Below, piece by piece: positions 35,490-46,625 of a stretch of DNA of 64,000 nucleotides (position 1 is its first letter; each line of letters begins with the position of its first letter). Source of the stretch: Manis javanica (taxonomy: Eukaryota > Chordata > Mammalia > Pholidota > Manidae); contig NC_133165.1 in the NCBI RefSeq assembly GCF_040802235.1, forward strand, positions 19,253,623 through 19,317,622, given 5' to 3'. The position numbers were made by a program, and so were the translations under genes. Under the pieces are notes generated by a model. It saw only the letters and a list, made by a program, of their open reading frames with translations. It did not search any database and was not told the origin of the DNA.

Positions 35490-36425
35490 ATAAGCTGATA
35501 ACTTTCTGGCAAAATATCACTTACCAAAACTGACAATAAGAGTAGACAGCAGTATAAGGTAATATTCTACTTAAGCTATTGGCCAATGCATAGAGATAAA
35601 GGAAGAAAATTAAAGATATTAAAAAATTAAAAATAGGAAAAGATGAAAATATAACTACTTGCAGCTGAAATTACTGTGTACTTGGAAACCAAAAAGAATT
35701 CATTATAAAAGTTCAACAGAAATAAGAGAATGTAGTTTAGTACCTGGGTATTCAGAAAGCAATTGCTTCTGTTATATATCAAATAACCATTAGGAAGCAA
35801 AGCTTTAAAGGAGGCAAAGATTGCCAGTAGAATAATAGTAAGATGATAAAATACCTAGGAATAAACTTAACAAAACTTACACAAGCCCTATGTGAGAAAA
35901 AGTCCACAAAAGAAGATTTAAACAAAAGTAAGTTTTCCCATATTTGTAAATAGAAACACCTGACTTCATAATGACAATTTTTCCTTAAGTTTATAAATGT
36001 AATATGATCCCAGTAACAGCAGCAGTACTATGACACTCTACAACTTAAAGTTTATATAGAAAAAAATAGAAGCAAGAATAGAAAGTCTGAAAAGAGGAGA
36101 GTAAAAGGTGCGAGCAGTCCTATTGGGTATTAAAATATTAAGCCTCAAAACTTAAAATAGCATGGCAATAGAAAGTCCAGAAATAACCCCAAATGTACAT
36201 AGGGATTTAAGATACTAATGAATTTTGTCAGGCAACTGAATAGTCATCCTAAAAGAGATAAACTGGATCTGTATCTCACACTACAGTACAGAATAAACTC
36301 TAAATAGATCAAAGATTTAAGAATACAAATAAAACCATGAAATATCTAGAGAAAACTGGGCAAAAGAAAAGACTAAAACTTAACAAAATCTCCCTATATG
36401 GTTTCTGTATGGAGAAATAGTGACT
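35490..36425 (+). mobile_element. Ancient L1 ORF2 fragment (L1M type)
   Basis: Diverged plus-strand L1 ORF2 through the RT and post-RT regions: 'taaaatacctaggaataaac', '..agcatggcaatagaaag', '..aataaactctaaatagatc', 'aaagatttaagaat'. All frames are broken. Both boundaries are uncertain, and a junction to different sequence occurs near 36430. Confidence 0.65.
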
Positions 36426-36439
36426 TTCCAATTTGGCCT

Positions 36440-36830
36440 TAGAATTGTAACAGTTGGGGTACCATTAAGGAAAGAGAACCTAGATAGCTAGACTTAATGC
36501 AAGGACTTGGTTCACAACTGTGGGGTCCAGGGGCTGCCTAGGCATGACCAGATGTGGGGGGACAGTCCATCAGGAAGGGCAGGCTGGAAGCCCTCAGGCA
36601 ATGGCTTCACCTAATTAATAGTTTGCAGGTGGAATTTCTTCCTCTCGGGGACTTCATTTCTGCTATTAAGGTCTTTCAACTGTTTTTTCAAGACCACCCA
36701 GATTATTCAAGAAAATCTCCTTTAGTTAAAGTCCACTGGTTATGGACTTTTATCACATCTACAGAAATGCCTTCATAGCAACACCTAGGTCAATATATAA
36801 TTGAATAACTGGGACTACAGTCTAACCAAA
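36440..36830. repeat. Interspersed repeat, family not named
   Basis: It resembles a repeat I have seen in many mammals ('..aggacttggttcacaactgt', 'gaatttcttcctctcgggga', '..ggtctttcaactg', 'accacccagattattcaaga', '..agcaacacctaggtc'). I cannot give it a name with confidence. The 74-codon frame is not supported. Confidence 0.5.
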
Positions 36831-38110
36831 CTTACACAAAAACCTGTACATTATGTAGGAAGAAACAATGTTCTACTAGGAAGGCTGCTATCAGTATATT
36901 CATGAGGTATCAGATTTAGGTTATTCTTAAAAATTAAGAAATTCTTTTCATACCTTTTAATTTAGTGTGTCCTGACTCTTTTGGAGGGGGAGGAAGTATA
37001 TAGGATAGAAACCCAAACAACTGAGCAAAACAGATGATAATGAAATGTGAATGGTTTCCAACTCAAGACAACAGACTGAGTACACACACATGCTTCCTTT
37101 CCTCCGGACTGAATTAAAATCACAATAAAGGAATATTTAAATAACTCCAAGAATCCATCAGGAACATAAGCATAACTCTAGGTGTTTCAAGCATAAAAGG
37201 AATTAATACAGAAAAATAGAAGTTAGGAAGGAATAATAATCAGAAGGGCTCTAACAACAGGAATAAATAGCTCCTAGTTCTTTAGACACACAGCAGCAAA
37301 CTGCAATCAAGGAAGTTTACAATCAGTCAAGAAAGTTCACAAGAGATGCCGTTGCCCCCATCCCCCAGGCCAGTGACTAGCAGTGGCACATAAGTCCAGC
37401 CGCTGCTGCAGGAGCACACACCTGGGAGAGCTTAATATAACTGCAAGGAGAAGAATGGCTCCTGCTTCTCTTTTACTGTCCAAATCTTCCATGAGTGCAT
37501 CTTATCAGAAGAACATCCTTAACTGGCAAGAACAATCTTGAACCAAAATATTCTAGCAGTGCAGTTCCCAGTTTTTAAGCCTTTTGAGATAGAGTAGAAA
37601 ACAGGAAAGAGTAGAAATGAATAACTTAACCAGCAAAGAAATTGGGAGAAAGGTCATCATCAAGAAATTTCAACACATTTCTAGAAGATGTAAATCAGAT
37701 GGAAGTGTTCTGATAAATGAAAGGGGACAAGGCAGCATTATAAAATATTCAAATAACTGGGCTGCAGTCAATGAGGTCGACTATTCTTGTGGTGTAATTA
37801 TGGGCAGGCATTAGCCCACAGTGGACAGGTACAGAAGATAAAGAAAAGGTAAAGGTACAGAAAGAGACATTAACTGGAGATCTTCTTATTTAACTACTGG
37901 ACAAATTCCCCTCCTATCTATACTCTCATGCATAGAATCAATCAGAAATAGTTTAAATTGTACAAAAATTAATTTATTATTTTGAAATCTACAGAACTAC
38001 ATGTGTGAAGGTAAAGTGGGGGAACTCTCATAAGTGTTAACATCCAGCACAGATCCTTCGTTAGGTTATTATTTGGGAAGCAACCGATTTTTAGTACATT
38101 GAAAAAAATG
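36831..38110. other. Unassigned intergenic sequence
   Basis: No gene or repeat recognised. Confidence 0.45.
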
Positions 38111-38490
38111 ACTATAATATTTTGCAACTCCTCTCATTGAGAAGTAGAGTCTCTTTTCCCATCCCTTGAACCTGGACTGTTCCTTATGCCTTATTTTGGC
38201 CAATAGGATGTGGCAAAAGTCACTGTGCAAGTTCTTGGAACTCGTGTCTCCATCCCCTCAGACTGTTTCTGTCGTGAGGTAAAGAAGCCCAGCACGGACG
38301 ACCCCAGGAAGCAAAGGGTTAGGCTTCCTGACTCCCCAGCCCTGCCAGCTGAGCCTCAAAACCTCAGACCGTCCATCCCAGCTAAACTGCCGACTGAATG
38401 AATCCACTTGAATGAGCCCAGGCCATACTTGTAAGAGTTTGAGAAGCACTACGGGGTGGGGATGGTTGTTAGTCATTGAGTCTGGGGTGT
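38110..38490 (+). repeat. MLT1-type MaLR LTR
   Basis: Matches the MLT1 layout: 'cttttcccatcccttgaacc', '..ccaataggatgtggcaaaag', a central GC-richer part, then 'gtttgagaagcactacgggg..gttgttagtcattgag', which is a decayed 'taagccactaagttttgggg'-type 3' end. No internal sequence is attached. Confidence 0.65.
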
Positions 38491-38689
38491 TTTGTATACA
38501 ACAAAGGCCACTTAAAACTCACAGAAGTCTCAGTTTCCTGCACACTCAGAAAAGAAGTTTGTCCATAGGCATGTCCTGTCCACAAACTCACCACTCCTTC
38601 CCTTACCCAAATACCCCTTATTCAATGAGGTCATTTTTAACTACCCTGTTTTAAGTAATAAACATAATCAACACCATCTGCTTATACTT

Positions 38690-38815
38690 CCTCTCCATTC
38701 ACAGAGACAAGAGATTTGTATTTGTTACATTCACTACTGTGCCTTCAACTGTACCTACCACACAGTAGGACTTCAATTCTTATGTGCTAAGTGAATAAAT
38801 GAATTGATGGAGTAT
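38690..38815 (+). repeat. Probable L2 LINE 3' end
   Basis: Text such as 'cctaccacacagtaggactt' and the ending '..gtgaataaatgaattgatgg' follow the L2 3' terminus. Confidence 0.55.
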
Positions 38816-38819
38816 AAGT

Positions 38820-40715
38820 AATGAAATATTAATTCTAAGCACATTCACCTTTGAGTGAAACAGGGATCATTACTTTGGACCAAAGAAGATGGAATTGCAG
38901 TCTTAGCATCCCCTGCAGTGATCAAGAAGGAAGGAGTAAGATTTACCTTATGGATAAAGTGAATGCTATATACTGGTTTTTATATTTTTAAGTTGAGCTA
39001 TATATAGATTGTAAAAGACAATTATAAAATGTGATGCTATTAACCTATTAACCTCAACAACGTAAAAGAAGCTTTACTAAATACTAGAAAAAGAAATAGG
39101 GCTGTAATAACCTTATGCATAATGGGAAAAGAAAAAAGCAATGTCGAAAGCCAGTGGAATAAGAATTGGGGTATTCAGTATAGCATTCAATTGCAAAAGT
39201 GACTTCTCAGAAAAGTGAAAATAATGACTATCAAAACCTGAGAAGATAGCAGAGACCAGGTTGGAATAAAGGAGACAGATATCTGATTAAAGGTCCATTT
39301 ATTTCCAGAAAGAAATTAGTAAGCTGCTAGTAAAATAGTATATACATTGATTTGATTTTCAAATGTAGCCACCAAAAAAAAAAAAAAAAAAAAATAGGTT
39401 ACACCAAAATAAAAGAGTCACCTCAGATATAGGCCTGAAAGAGGTGGGGTACCTTTTGTTTTTCTTATAAACTCCATCATAAAATTTAATTTTTCTTACC
39501 ATGCACAATAATTTCCTTATTTTTTAAAAACAGTCATCATAAATGAAGAAAAGTTAAGTGCAAAGCAAAACAATATAAAATGTTAATCCTGAGAAAGTGT
39601 AATTCATTATTTCCTAGACATTCTTTATAGATCATGAATAAATCTTCATAGTTAAAGTAAAATCAAAGAGAAACTTATCTATGAGCTATTAAAATTCTGT
39701 GATGCACAAGGAGATTTGGGAAAATAAGAGAGACAGTGCCACTCAACATTTTGCAAATCTTTATTGTGATCACAGATGTCAAAAGACTAAAGAAACGCCA
39801 TAGTCCTGTGTATAATAGCTACTCGTGCTGTTGGTGAACTTTTTTACTATGCCCTCCCTCTAACTGTGATCTTACATAGTTCTTAAGTTATTTCAGTTTG
39901 ACTTTCTACAAACAAGAACTCAATCTCTCTGAAGACTATGAAGTCGTACATTAAGCAGCAATCAGATCAATTTACTTTTAACTTTGAAGTATAAAACAGC
40001 TTTCTAGAATTTTACAGGAAAACTAATTTCTTCTACTGGGTCTGATGATGTTCAATTGTTTTGTGAACTTTAGAAGAGTTGATTGTATTCTCCATTCCTA
40101 AGGTTTTCTTTCTAACTTTGCCTTTAAACCTTCCTCTTGAGACTCAGGAGAACTGTAAATGTATTGAGTAGGCAGAAGTAAAGAATCTTTTAAAAATAAC
40201 AGTAATTTTAATGAACTGAATTGTAAACAGGAAATTAATAGAAGGAAGGAAAAATAGCAAAGTTATGTTTTCTCTAGTCAAACCATACCATTTAAAATTA
40301 AGATAATCACAAAATTGATGTACCACTCTATGTAATGTAGTGTCCTGGCTTGAATCCTGGAACAGGAAAAGGACAGGAGTGGAAAAAATGGTGAAATCCT
40401 AAAAAAGTCAGAAGTTTACTTAATAGTGATGTACCAATTGTCACCAACTTAATTTTGACAAATGAAACATGTTCATATAAAATGGTAACATCAGGGGAAA
40501 CAGGGTGAAGGGTATACAGAATCTGTCTGTACTATAACTGTCAGTACCTGGGACTGGCAAAATGGGGCAGGAATTAAGTAGTAGTGGGACTTTGTAAAAT
40601 AAATATTTGACACAAGGGCAAAATGATTAACCTGTCAGATCCAATAGAGGCAAGGAATGCAAACTACCTTGACGTGTCAGGTATTTACATATGTCCAGGG
40701 ATATGTCCGTTCTAA
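38820..40715. other. Unassigned sequence with a poly-A tract
   Basis: No gene recognised. A run of 23 A lies at 39373-39395 without a recognisable retrotransposed body before it. The rest is AT-rich. Confidence 0.45.
39373..39395. repeat. Poly-A tract
   Basis: An uninterrupted A run preceded by 'gccacc'. It could be the tail of a processed insertion, but no body was identified, or a simple mononucleotide repeat. Confidence 0.9.
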
Positions 40716-41065
40716 GATACTGTCCAGTTGAATTGCTACAACAGAATACGATAGACTGGGTGACTGACAGACCACAGATACTTACTTCTCACAGATCTTG
40801 GGGCTGAGAGGTCCAGAGCAAGGCACCTACAGATTCAGAGACTGGTGCGAACCCACCTGGTTTACAGGTGGCCGTGTCCTCACACGGCAAAGGGGTGAGG
40901 GAGCTCTATGGGTCTCTTCCACAAGAGCACTGATCCCATTAATGAGGACTCCACCCTCATGACCTAATCACCTCCCAAAGGCCCTGACTCCAAATACCAT
41001 GACACTGGGGGTTAGGTTTCAATATGTGAATTTGGGGGTGGGGAGGACATTCACTCTATAGCACC
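40715..41065 (-). repeat. MaLR LTR (MST/MLT1 type), antisense
   Basis: Reads as the complement of the MaLR LTR: 'gaattgctacaacagaatac', 'gatagactgggtgactgaca', '..cttctcacagatcttggg', 'ggactccaccctcatgacct', 'aatcacctcccaaaggccc', 'caatatgtgaatttgggg'. It is the same family type as 3160-3510 but opposite in strand. Confidence 0.85.
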
Positions 41066-42059
41066 CATTTAACATACACAATAAAAACTCGGAAAAACAA
41101 GTTTCTGCATAGAGATGTTCATTTATTTTCTCATCGATGATAAGGTCTTGTTTGCAGCTGTATCCCTGATATTAGGAATGTAACAGACACCAGTTAATAT
41201 TTGATAAGTAAAAAAATAGTTTCTCATTAAATATTGTGGCATATTAAAGCTCTAACATGTCACAATTACTCAGACTGAACCGACTAAATGGAACTAGACT
41301 AGTTCTGATTCATACCATGGAGACAGAGCTAGTTGTTGTAAATTATTAGTGAATTCACATCTAGATAGGGTGATATTATTAGGATTGTTACTGACCTCAA
41401 CAGGACTGTTTGCAGAGAAGTATTTTTCTATAGTTCTTCAGTTGCTGCTTCTTCCATGAAGAGTTTTTAGTTTAAAAAAAAATTCTCCCCAACATAGTTA
41501 AGAAATATGAATACTTATAAATATGAAAAGATTTAGCTGTGTACTATACTAATGATTTATTACTTTAGTCTGAATATTAACATATCTCTGAAAAGTAACT
41601 TTATTATTACCAAAGATAATATATCTATAATTTGATAACCTTTATTAACAAAGCTGACTCTGGATTCAGGAAAATCCTTTCTCTATCAGGGTTAGAAATT
41701 CATACATTTAAAACTACAATATTTAATATCTCCATATGGGAAAATAGTAGAAAATATCCAACTTTGTAACCATTAAAAGAGTTTAATTATTCAGAAGATT
41801 TTTAACAGTGGAATTTATTTCACTGACAAGGAGATTATTAAATGTTCTAATGGAATCATTCATTTGAAACAGACTTTCATCTTACAATTAATTTTCCAAT
41901 TATCAAAGTGTTAATTTAAATGTTCATATATTTTTCATGTAATTAATAATGTAACTGAAATTCACAAAGTTCAATATCTAGTGTATGTGTCATTGTATGG
42001 CTTACTTTGTGATTGGACCAAGAATATACAGTTTAATATATATCTCAAGGAATACACTC
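41066..42059. other. Unassigned AT-rich sequence
   Basis: No gene or repeat recognised. It runs up to the 5'-truncated edge of L1-F. Confidence 0.45.
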
Positions 42060-42302
42060 CTCGAAGGAAAACCCATTAGGCTATCATCAGACTTCTCAAC
42101 AGAAACCTTACAGGCCAGAAGGGAGTGGCATGATATCTTTAATACAATGAAGCAGAAGGGCCTTGAACCAAGAATACTATACCCAGCAAGGTTATCATTT
42201 AAATTTGAAGGAGGGATTAAACAATTTTCAGATACAGAAAAGTTAAGAGAATTTACCTCCCACAAACCACCTCTACAGTGTATTTTGGAGGGACTCCTAT
42301 AG
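42060..42302 (+). pseudogene. L1-F ORF1 C-terminal remnant
   Basis: It holds only the last 80 residues or so of ORF1p: '..SSDFSTETLQARREWHD', then 'GLEPRILYPARLSFKFEGG' and an end near 'CILEGLL' at 42302. This is the C-terminal RNA-binding domain. The open frame extends left to 41985 into non-L1 sequence, so a start there is not real. Confidence 0.85.
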
Positions 42303-42509
42303 ATGGAAGTATTCCTAAGGCTAAATAGATGTCACAAAGAGCACAGAATATGATTCATAACATACAAAGAATAGAGGAGGAAGAAAAAGGAGGGGAAAAA
42401 AAGAGAACCTTTAGGTTGTGTTTGTAATAGCACACGAAGTTAGTTAAATTAGACTGTTAGTAAGGGAATTACCCTTGAACATTCAGTAACCACAAATCTA
42501 AAGCTTGCA

Positions 42510-45500
42510 ATGGCAATAAGTACATACCTGTTGATAACCACCCTAAATGTAAATGGACTGAATGCACCAATCAAAAGACATAGAATCACTAAATGGATTA
42601 AAAAATGAGACCCATCTATATGCTGCATACGAGAGACTCAGTTCAAACCCAAAGACATACACAAACTGAAAGTAAAGGGATGGAAAAAGATATTTCATGC
42701 AACTAACAGGGAGAAAAAAGCAGGAGTTGCTGTACTTGTATCAGACAAAATAGACTTCAAAACAAAGAAAGTCACAAGAGACAAATAAGGATATTACATA
42801 ATGATAAAGGGAGCAGTCCAACAAGAAGATATAACCATTATAAATATCTATGCACCCAACACAGGAGCACCTATGTATGTGAAACAAATATTAACAGAAT
42901 TAAAGGGGGAAATAGAATGCAAGGCATTCATTTTAGGAGACTTCAACACACCACTCACTCCAAAGGACAGATCAACCAGACAGAAAACAAGTAAATAGAC
43001 AGAGGCCCTGAACAACACATTAGAACAGATGGACCTAATGGACATCTACAGAACTCTACACCCAAAAGCAAAAGGATACACATTCTTCTCAAGTGCACAT
43101 GGAACATTTTCAAGAATATGTCATGTACTAGGCCACAAAAAGAACCTCAGTAAATTCAAAAAGATTGAAATTCTCAGATCACAAAGGTATGAAACTAGAA
43201 TTTACACAAAACAAAAAAGCCCACATACATATGGAAACTTAACAAAATGCTCCTAAATAATCAATGGATCAATGACCAAATAAAAACAGAGATCAAGCAA
43301 TATATGGAGACAAATAACAAGAATAATTCAACAACACAAAATCTGTGGGATACAGTAAAGTCTGTGCTAAGAGGGAAGTATATTGCAACACAGGCATACC
43401 TCAGGAAAGAACAATCCCAAATGAACAGTCGAAACTCACAATTAATGAAACTAGAAGAGAAAGAACAAATGAGGCCCAAAGTCAGTAGAAGGAGGGACAT
43501 AAAGATTAAAGCAGAAATAAATAAAATTCAGAGGAATAAAACAATAGAATCAATGAAAGTAGGAGCTGGTTCTTTGAGAAAATAAGCAAAATAGATAAAC
43601 CCCAAGCCAGACTAATCAAGAAAAAAAAAGTCTGCACACATAAACAGAATCAGAAATGAGAAAGGAAAAATCACCAAGGACACCACAGAAATACAAAGAA
43701 TTATGACAGAATACTATGAACAATTATATGGTAAAAAACTGGATAACATAGAAGAAATGGACAACTTTCCAGAAAAATACAACCTTTCAAAGCTGACCCA
43801 GGAAGAAACAGAAAATCCAAATAGACCAAATACCAGCAAAGAAATTGAATTAGTAATCAAAAAACTAACCAAGAATAAAACCCCCAGGCCAGATGGTTTC
43901 AATGCTAAATTTTATCAAACATTTACTGAAGACATAATACCCATCCTCCTTAAAGTTTTCCAAAAAGTAGAAGAGGAGGGAATATTCCCAAACTCATTCT
44001 ATGAGGCCAACATCATTCTAATACCAAAACAAGGCAAAGACACCACACGCACACAAAAAAAATTACATACCAATATCCCTGATGAACATAGATGCAAAAA
44101 TACTCAAGAAAATATTAGTAAAACGAATTCAAAAATACTTCAAAAAGATCATCCATCATGATCAAGTGGGATTCATCCAAGGGATGCAAGGATGGTACAA
44201 CACTTGAAAATCTATCAACATCATCCACTATATCAACAAAAAGGACAAAAACATGATCGTCTCCATAGATGCTGAAAAAGCATTTGATAAAATTCAACAT
44301 GCATTCATGATAAAAACTCTCAACAAAATGAGTATAGAGGGCAAGTAGCTCAACATAATAAAGGAACAGGCAACATTATACTTAACAGCTAGAAGCTGAC
44401 AGCTTTTCCTTTAAAGATCAGGAAAAAGACAAGGATGCCCACTCTCCCCACTTTTATTCAACAAAGTACTGGAGGTCCTAGACATGGCAATCAGACAACA
44501 CAAAGAAATAAAAGGCATCCAGATTGGCAAGGAAGAAGTCAAACTCTCCCTGCTTGCATATGACATGATATTGTACATAAAAAACCATAAAGAATCCACT
44601 CCAAAACTACTAGATCTAATATCTGAATTCAGCAAAGTTGCAGGATACAAAATTAATACACAGAAATCTGTTGCATTCCTATACACTAATAATAAACTAG
44701 CAGGAAGAGAAATCAGGAAAACAATTCCACTCACAGTTACATCAAAAAATACATAAAATACCTAGGAATAAACCTAACCAAGGGAGTGAAAGACCTATAC
44801 CTTGAAAACAATGGGACACTCTTAAAAGAAATTAAAGAGGACACTAATAAATGGCAATTCATCCCATGCTCTTGGCTATGAAGAATTAATAATTGTCAAA
44901 ATGGCCATCCTGCCCAAAGCAATTTACAGATTCAATGCAATCCCTATCGAAATACCTACAGCATTCTTCAATGAACTACAGCAAATACTTCTAAAATTCA
45001 TATGAAACCACCAAAGACCTTGAATAGCCAAAGCAATCCTGGGAAGGAAGAATAAAGCAGGGGATATCTAGCTTCAAGCTCTACCACAAAGCCACAGTAA
45101 TCAAGACAATTTGGTACTGGCACAAGAACAGACCCATAGACCAGTGGAACAGACTAGAGTCCAGATATAAACTGAAGCATATATGGTCAATTAATATATG
45201 ATAAAGGAGCCATGGATATACAGTGGGGAAATGACAGCCTCAACAGCTGGTGTCAGCAAAACTGGACAGCTACATGTAAGAGAATGAAACTGGATTATTG
45301 TCTCACCCCCTACACAAAAGTAAACTCAAAATGGATCAAAGACCTGAATATAAGTCATGAAACCATAGAACTCTTAGAAAAAAATATAGGCAAAAATCTC
45401 TTGGACATAAACATGAGCAACTTCTTCATGAACATATCTCCCTGGGCAAGGGAAATATAAGCAAAAATGAACAAGTGGGACTATATCAAACTAAAAAGCT

Positions 45501-46266
45501 TCTGTACAGCAAAGGATACCATTGGTAGAACAAAAGACATCCTACAGTATGGGAGAATATGTTCATAAATGGCAGATCCGATAAAGGGTAGACATCCAAA
45601 ATATATAAAGAGTTTACACACCTCAACAAACAAAAAGCAAATAATCCAATTAAAAAAATGGGCATAGTATCTGAACAGACACTTCTCCAAAGAAGAAATT
45701 CAGATGGCCAACAGACACATGAAAAGATGCTCCACATCACTAATCATCAGGGAAATGCAAATTAAAGCCACAGTGAGATATCACCTCACATCAGTTAGAA
45801 TGGCCAACATCCAAAAGACAAGCAACAACAAATGTTGGAAGGATATGGAGAAAGGGGCACCATCCTACACTTCTGGTGGGAATGTAAACTAGTTCAACCA
45901 CTGCAGAAAGCAGTATGGATCTTCCTCAAAAAACTCAAAGTAGAAATACCATTTGACCCAGGAATTCCACTCTTAGGAATTTACCCTATGGATGCAGCAA
46001 TCCAGTTTGAAAAAGACAGTTGCACTCCTATGTTTATCGCAGCACTATTTACAATAGCCAAGAATTGTAAGCAACCTAAGTGTCCATCAGTAGATGAATG
46101 GATAAAGATGTGGTTCATATACACAATGGAATATTATTCAGCCCTAAGAAAACAAATCCTACCATTTGCAACAACATGGATGGAGCTAGGGGGTATTATG
46201 CTAAGTGAAATAAGCCAGGCAGAGGAAGATGAGTACCAAATGATTTCACTCATCTGTGGAGTATAA
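42510..46266 (+). pseudogene. L1-F ORF2 pseudogene (endonuclease/reverse transcriptase)
   Basis: It is near full length (3,757 bases) but frameshifted and interrupted. Endonuclease: start MAISTY..NVNGLNAPIK, a Glu-containing 'RETQFKPKD', 'GDFNTPLTPKD' near 42940, and 'SSAHGTFSRICHVLGHK' near 43090, where L1-E has Asp before the His. RT: 'LPxxFY' approach (43703-44161) and 'LLAYDMILY' near 44560, where the expected FADD has lost an Asp. C-terminus: 'MDIQWGNDS' (45212), a degraded cysteine-rich region around 45830-45890, and 'LICGV' before the stop at 46264-46266. It cannot be active. Confidence 0.92.
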
Positions 46267-46607
46267 GAACAAAGAGAAAAATGAAGAAACAAAACAGCAG
46301 CAGATTCACAGAACCTAAGAAAGGGACTGGGGAGGATGGGTGGGAAGGGAGGGATAAGGGGGAAAATGGGGAATTACAATTAGCACATATAATGTAGGGG
46401 GGTGGGGACATGAGGAAGGCAGAATATACAGAGAAGACAAGTAATGATTCTATAGTATCTTACTATGCTGATGGACAGTGACTGTAATGGGGTATGTGGG
46501 TGAGGACTTGATAATAGGGAGAGTCTAGTAACAATGTTGTTCAAGTAATTGTACATTAATGATATCAAAATAAAAATATATAAAAATAAAATAAAACTAT
46601 TAAAAAA
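46267..46607 (+). other. L1-F 3' UTR and A-rich end
   Basis: G-rich tract at 46323-46366, the 'gatggacagtgactgtaatg' block near 46470-46489, and '..attaatgatatcaaaataaa' at the end. Confidence 0.85.
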
Positions 46608-46625
46608 ACAGTTTAGAAGGAAAAA

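Larger units (their letters stand above)
42060..46607 (+). mobile_element. 5'-truncated L1 retrotransposon (L1-F)
   Basis: It begins inside ORF1 (C-terminal domain), continues through a nearly complete ORF2 (42510-46266) and the 3' UTR, and ends in an A-rich stretch at about 46560-46607. An 8-base match (acagttta) at 42028-42035 and 46608-46615 may be a target-site duplication, but bases 42036-42059 do not fit L1, so this is weak. The next L1 (L1-G) begins about 20 bases further on, in opposite orientation. Confidence 0.92.

Noticed and set aside
39373..39395. Poly-A tract as the tail of a processed pseudogene
   Set aside because: No body, target-site duplication or coding-like sequence is visible just upstream.
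41985..42059. N-terminal extension of the ORF at 41985-42302
   Set aside because: Only residues from about 42060 match L1 ORF1; the upstream part is unrelated flanking DNA in frame by chance.
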